The position numbers and the translations under genes are program-made. A DNA stretch of 64,000 nt from Pseudacidovorax intermedius (GTDB taxonomy: Bacteria; Pseudomonadota; Gammaproteobacteria; Burkholderiales; Burkholderiaceae_C), in contig NZ_LDSL01000108.1 in NCBI RefSeq assembly GCF_001476815.1, forward strand, positions 1-64,000, written 5' to 3'. Positions within the stretch are counted from its first letter, which is position 1, and every line of letters begins with the position of its first letter. A model generated the notes under the pieces. That model did not search any database. It saw nothing but the letters and a program-made list of their open reading frames with translations, and was not told the DNA's origin. Of this stretch, positions 62,437 to 64,000 are shown piece after piece.

Positions 62437-63225
62437 TCAGACCGGCAGGTCGCCCGCGGGCTTGCCGAGCCACTGCTTCGACATCTTGTCCAGCGTGCCG
62501 TCCTTCTTGGCGTTGGCGATGATCTCGTTGACCTTGGCCTTGAGCGCGTCCTCGCCCTTGGCGATGCCCACGAAGCAGGGGCTGTCCTTGAGCAGCAGCT
62601 TGAACTCGGTGTTGATCTGCGGGTTCTTGCGGATCATCTCGGCGGCCACGGCGCCGCTCATGGCGATCACCTGGGTCTGGCCGGCCACGTAGGCGGCGAC
62701 GGTGGCGTTGTTGTCCTCGAAGCGGCGGTAGTCGGTGCCGCTCGGCGCCACCTTGTTCAGTTCCTGGTCTTCCATGGCGCCGCGCGTCACGGCCACGGTC
62801 TTGCCGGCCAGGTCTTTGAAGTCCTTGACGGGCAGCGTCTTCTTGGCGAACACGCCCTGGAAGAAGGGCGCATAGGCCGAGCTGAAGTCGATGACCTTCT
62901 CGCGCTCGGCGTTCTTGCCCAGCGTGCTGATCACCAGGTCGGCCTTCTTGGTCTGCAGGTAGGGAATGCGGTTGGCGCTGGTCACGGGCACCAGTTCCAG
63001 CTTGACGCCCATCTTGGCGGCGATGAGCTTGGCCATGTCGATGTCCAGGCCCTGGGGGGCCATGTCGGTGCCGACGAAGCCGTAGGGCGGGTAGTCGGTG
63101 GGCACGGCCACCTTCAGCGTCTTGGACTTGAGGATGTTGTCGAGCGCGCTTTGGGCATGCGCCGCACCGGCGAACAGGGCGGCAGCAGCCAGGCCGAGGG
63201 TGAAGAGGCGTTTGGAGGGCGTCAT
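62437..63225 (-). CDS. Amino acid ABC transporter substrate-binding protein
   Basis: 262 residues with a Sec signal (LGLAAAALFAGAAHA). The mature part shows LKVAVPTDYPPYGFVGTD, MAKLIAAKMGVKLELVPV and ADLVISTLGKNAEREKVIDFS, the family 3 (polar amino acid) binding fold. The D-x-D motif and the Arg that bind alpha-amino and carboxyl groups are in the expected places (IDMAKLI, and NAERE). Substrate cannot be told from sequence. The ATG overlaps the GntR stop by two bases (ATGA), so regulator and binding protein are coupled. Confidence 0.95.
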   Translation of the reverse strand: MTPSKRLFTLGLAAAALFAGAAHAQSALDNILKSKTLKVAVPTDYPPYGFVGTDMAPQGLDIDMAKLIAAKMGVKLELVPVTSANRIPYLQTKKADLVISTLGKNAEREKVIDFSSAYAPFFQGVFAKKTLPVKDFKDLAGKTVAVTRGAMEDQELNKVAPSGTDYRRFEDNNATVAAYVAGQTQVIAMSGAVAAEMIRKNPQINTEFKLLLKDSPCFVGIAKGEDALKAKVNEIIANAKKDGTLDKMSKQWLGKPAGDLPV

Positions 63226-64000
63226 AGGAGCTTTCCCAGGTAGGTGGATGAATCGTCGGAAGAGGAGGCGGGGCCGCCGGCGGCACTGCGCCTGCGCGCG
63301 GCCTTGGACGGCGTGGTTCGCAAAAGCTGTGCCGAGGCTGACGCCGCGCCCTCGGCGGCCGGGGGCGCGCCGCCGGTCCGCACGGGCGCCAGGGCTTCGC
63401 GCAGGCGCGCCAGCGGGTCGGGCGCGGCCGAGACGCTCAGGGCGGCCTGCACGGTGCCGATGTGTTCGGCCATCAGGGCCTCGGCCTCGGCGATGTCGCC
63501 GCGCGCCAGGGCCTCGACGATGCGCACATGGTCCTCGCAGGACTGCTCGGCATCGTGGGTGGACTGGTAGCGCATGGCGATCAGCGTGGTGCGGGCGGTG
63601 TAGTCGCGCAGCGTGTCGGCCAGCAGCGAGTTGCCCAGGCAGTCGGCCAGGCAGACGTGGAAGTCGCCCAGCAGGTAGCTGCGCTTGCCGATGTCGTCCT
63701 GCCGCAGGGCGGCCTTTTCCAGCTGCAGGTGCTGCTTGAGGCGCTTGAGGGCCTCCTTGCGCACGCCGCCGGCGCTCTGCCGGATCAGGCCGGTCTCGAT
63801 CACGCGGCGGGCTTCGAAAGCCTCGCGCGCCTCGTCCTGCGAGGGCTCGATCAGGTACCAGCCGCGGCGGGCGCTCACGGTGACGATGCCGCGCGCCGCC
63901 AGGCGGGTGAGGGCCTCGCGCACGATGGTGCGGCTGCAGTCGAAGAGCAGCGCCAGCTCCTGCTCGCCCAGGCGGGAGCCGGGCGCCAGCTTCTGGGCCA
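63222..64000 (-). CDS. GntR-family regulator, FadR/FCD type (5' partial)
   Basis: About 259 codons are readable; the N-terminus lies beyond the right edge. The visible part starts within the winged helix (SRLGEQELALLFDCSRTIVREALTRLAARGIV) and continues into the FCD ligand domain (EAFEARRVIETGLIRQSAGG, DFHVCLADCLGNSLL, ALARGDIAEAEALMAEHIGTV), where Asp and three His bind a metal in relatives. The last 60 residues form an Ala/Ser/Pro-rich tail not usual for FadR-type proteins. It very likely regulates the following amino acid transporter operon, to which it is translationally coupled. Confidence 0.9.
   Translation of the reverse strand, partial: AQKLAPGSRLGEQELALLFDCSRTIVREALTRLAARGIVTVSARRGWYLIEPSQDEAREAFEARRVIETGLIRQSAGGVRKEALKRLKQHLQLEKAALRQDDIGKRSYLLGDFHVCLADCLGNSLLADTLRDYTARTTLIAMRYQSTHDAEQSCEDHVRIVEALARGDIAEAEALMAEHIGTVQAALSVSAAPDPLARLREALAPVRTGGAPPAAEGAASASAQLLRTTPSKAARRRSAAGGPASSSDDSSTYLGKLL

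Overview
The window is GC-rich throughout and its chromosomal genes (ppk1-sixA-ppx, pstSCAB-phoUBR, a Bug-family receptor, a FadR-type GntR regulator, an aryl-polyene-like cluster) together with its dispersed intergenic repeats point to a betaproteobacterium of the order Burkholderiales, most likely Comamonadaceae. This is inferred from gene content and style; no rRNA or marker comparison was possible.

Region 1 (1-17.7 kb) is the right part of a lambda-like siphovirus prophage: head-tail joining genes, tail tube, chaperone, tape measure, tail tip (M/L/K/I-J-like), a tail fibre carrying an SGNH esterase domain, two holin candidates, a GH24 endolysin, a nested Rz/Rz1 pair and an HNH gene. Integrase, repressor, terminase and capsid lie outside the window. 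Two blocks of reverse-oriented cargo interrupt the late operon: an HNH protein (1044-1889) and a three-gene cassette (7262-8835) holding a lipoprotein, a HEPN-like protein and an unknown partner. A motif, YCCTAGYAT, recurs just upstream of phage genes, twice directly after these cargo blocks. The first 461 bases are a foldback (inverted copy) that breaks the first gene and looks like a contig-end artefact. The prophage ends at an intact tRNA-Pro whose 3' end faces it, a likely attachment site.

Region 2 (17.8-33.4 kb) is a phosphate-response block: a glutathione transferase, an OlsB-like N-acyltransferase, ppk1, sixA, divergent ppx and pstS, then pstCAB, phoU, phoB and phoR. PhoB boxes with two 7-mers separated by 4 bases precede ppk1, ppx and pstS. 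Downstream and convergent is an unusual protein in which a degenerate SRAP (YedK/HMCES-like) domain is fused to a receiver and an HD-GYP domain. A tRNA-Asn follows.

Region 3 (33.7-45.3 kb) holds a small membrane protein, a HerA-like ATPase (YjgR/DUF853) and a tightly overlapping ten-gene operon resembling aryl polyene clusters (ACP, membrane protein, acyl-CoA synthetase-dehydratase fusion, acyltransferase, LolA-like carrier, MMPL exporter, polysaccharide deacetylase, methyltransferase, dehydratase, ketoreductase) but with no ketosynthase.

Region 4 (45.3-56.2 kb) begins with a gene-poor, AT-richer gap, then a small lipoprotein and a secreted sedolisin (S53) lipoprotein. It continues with a copper operon (CusF-like protein, multicopper oxidase, TolC-type outer-membrane protein, His/Cys-rich protein), a Cys-rich four-helix copper-binding protein, a Zn/Cd/Pb P1B ATPase and its divergent MerR-family regulator.

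Region 5 (56.2-64 kb, all minus strand) has a ModA-like protein without a signal peptide, a small unknown, a glycerophosphodiesterase, a DUF1439 protein, a Bug receptor and a complete polar amino acid ABC transporter led by a GntR regulator that runs off the right edge. Repeat families sit in operon gaps (27.2, 28.9 and 62.4 kb; 22.3 kb; 43.2 kb), and a 161-nt imperfect palindrome fills the gap between two convergent stop codons at 56.05-56.21 kb.
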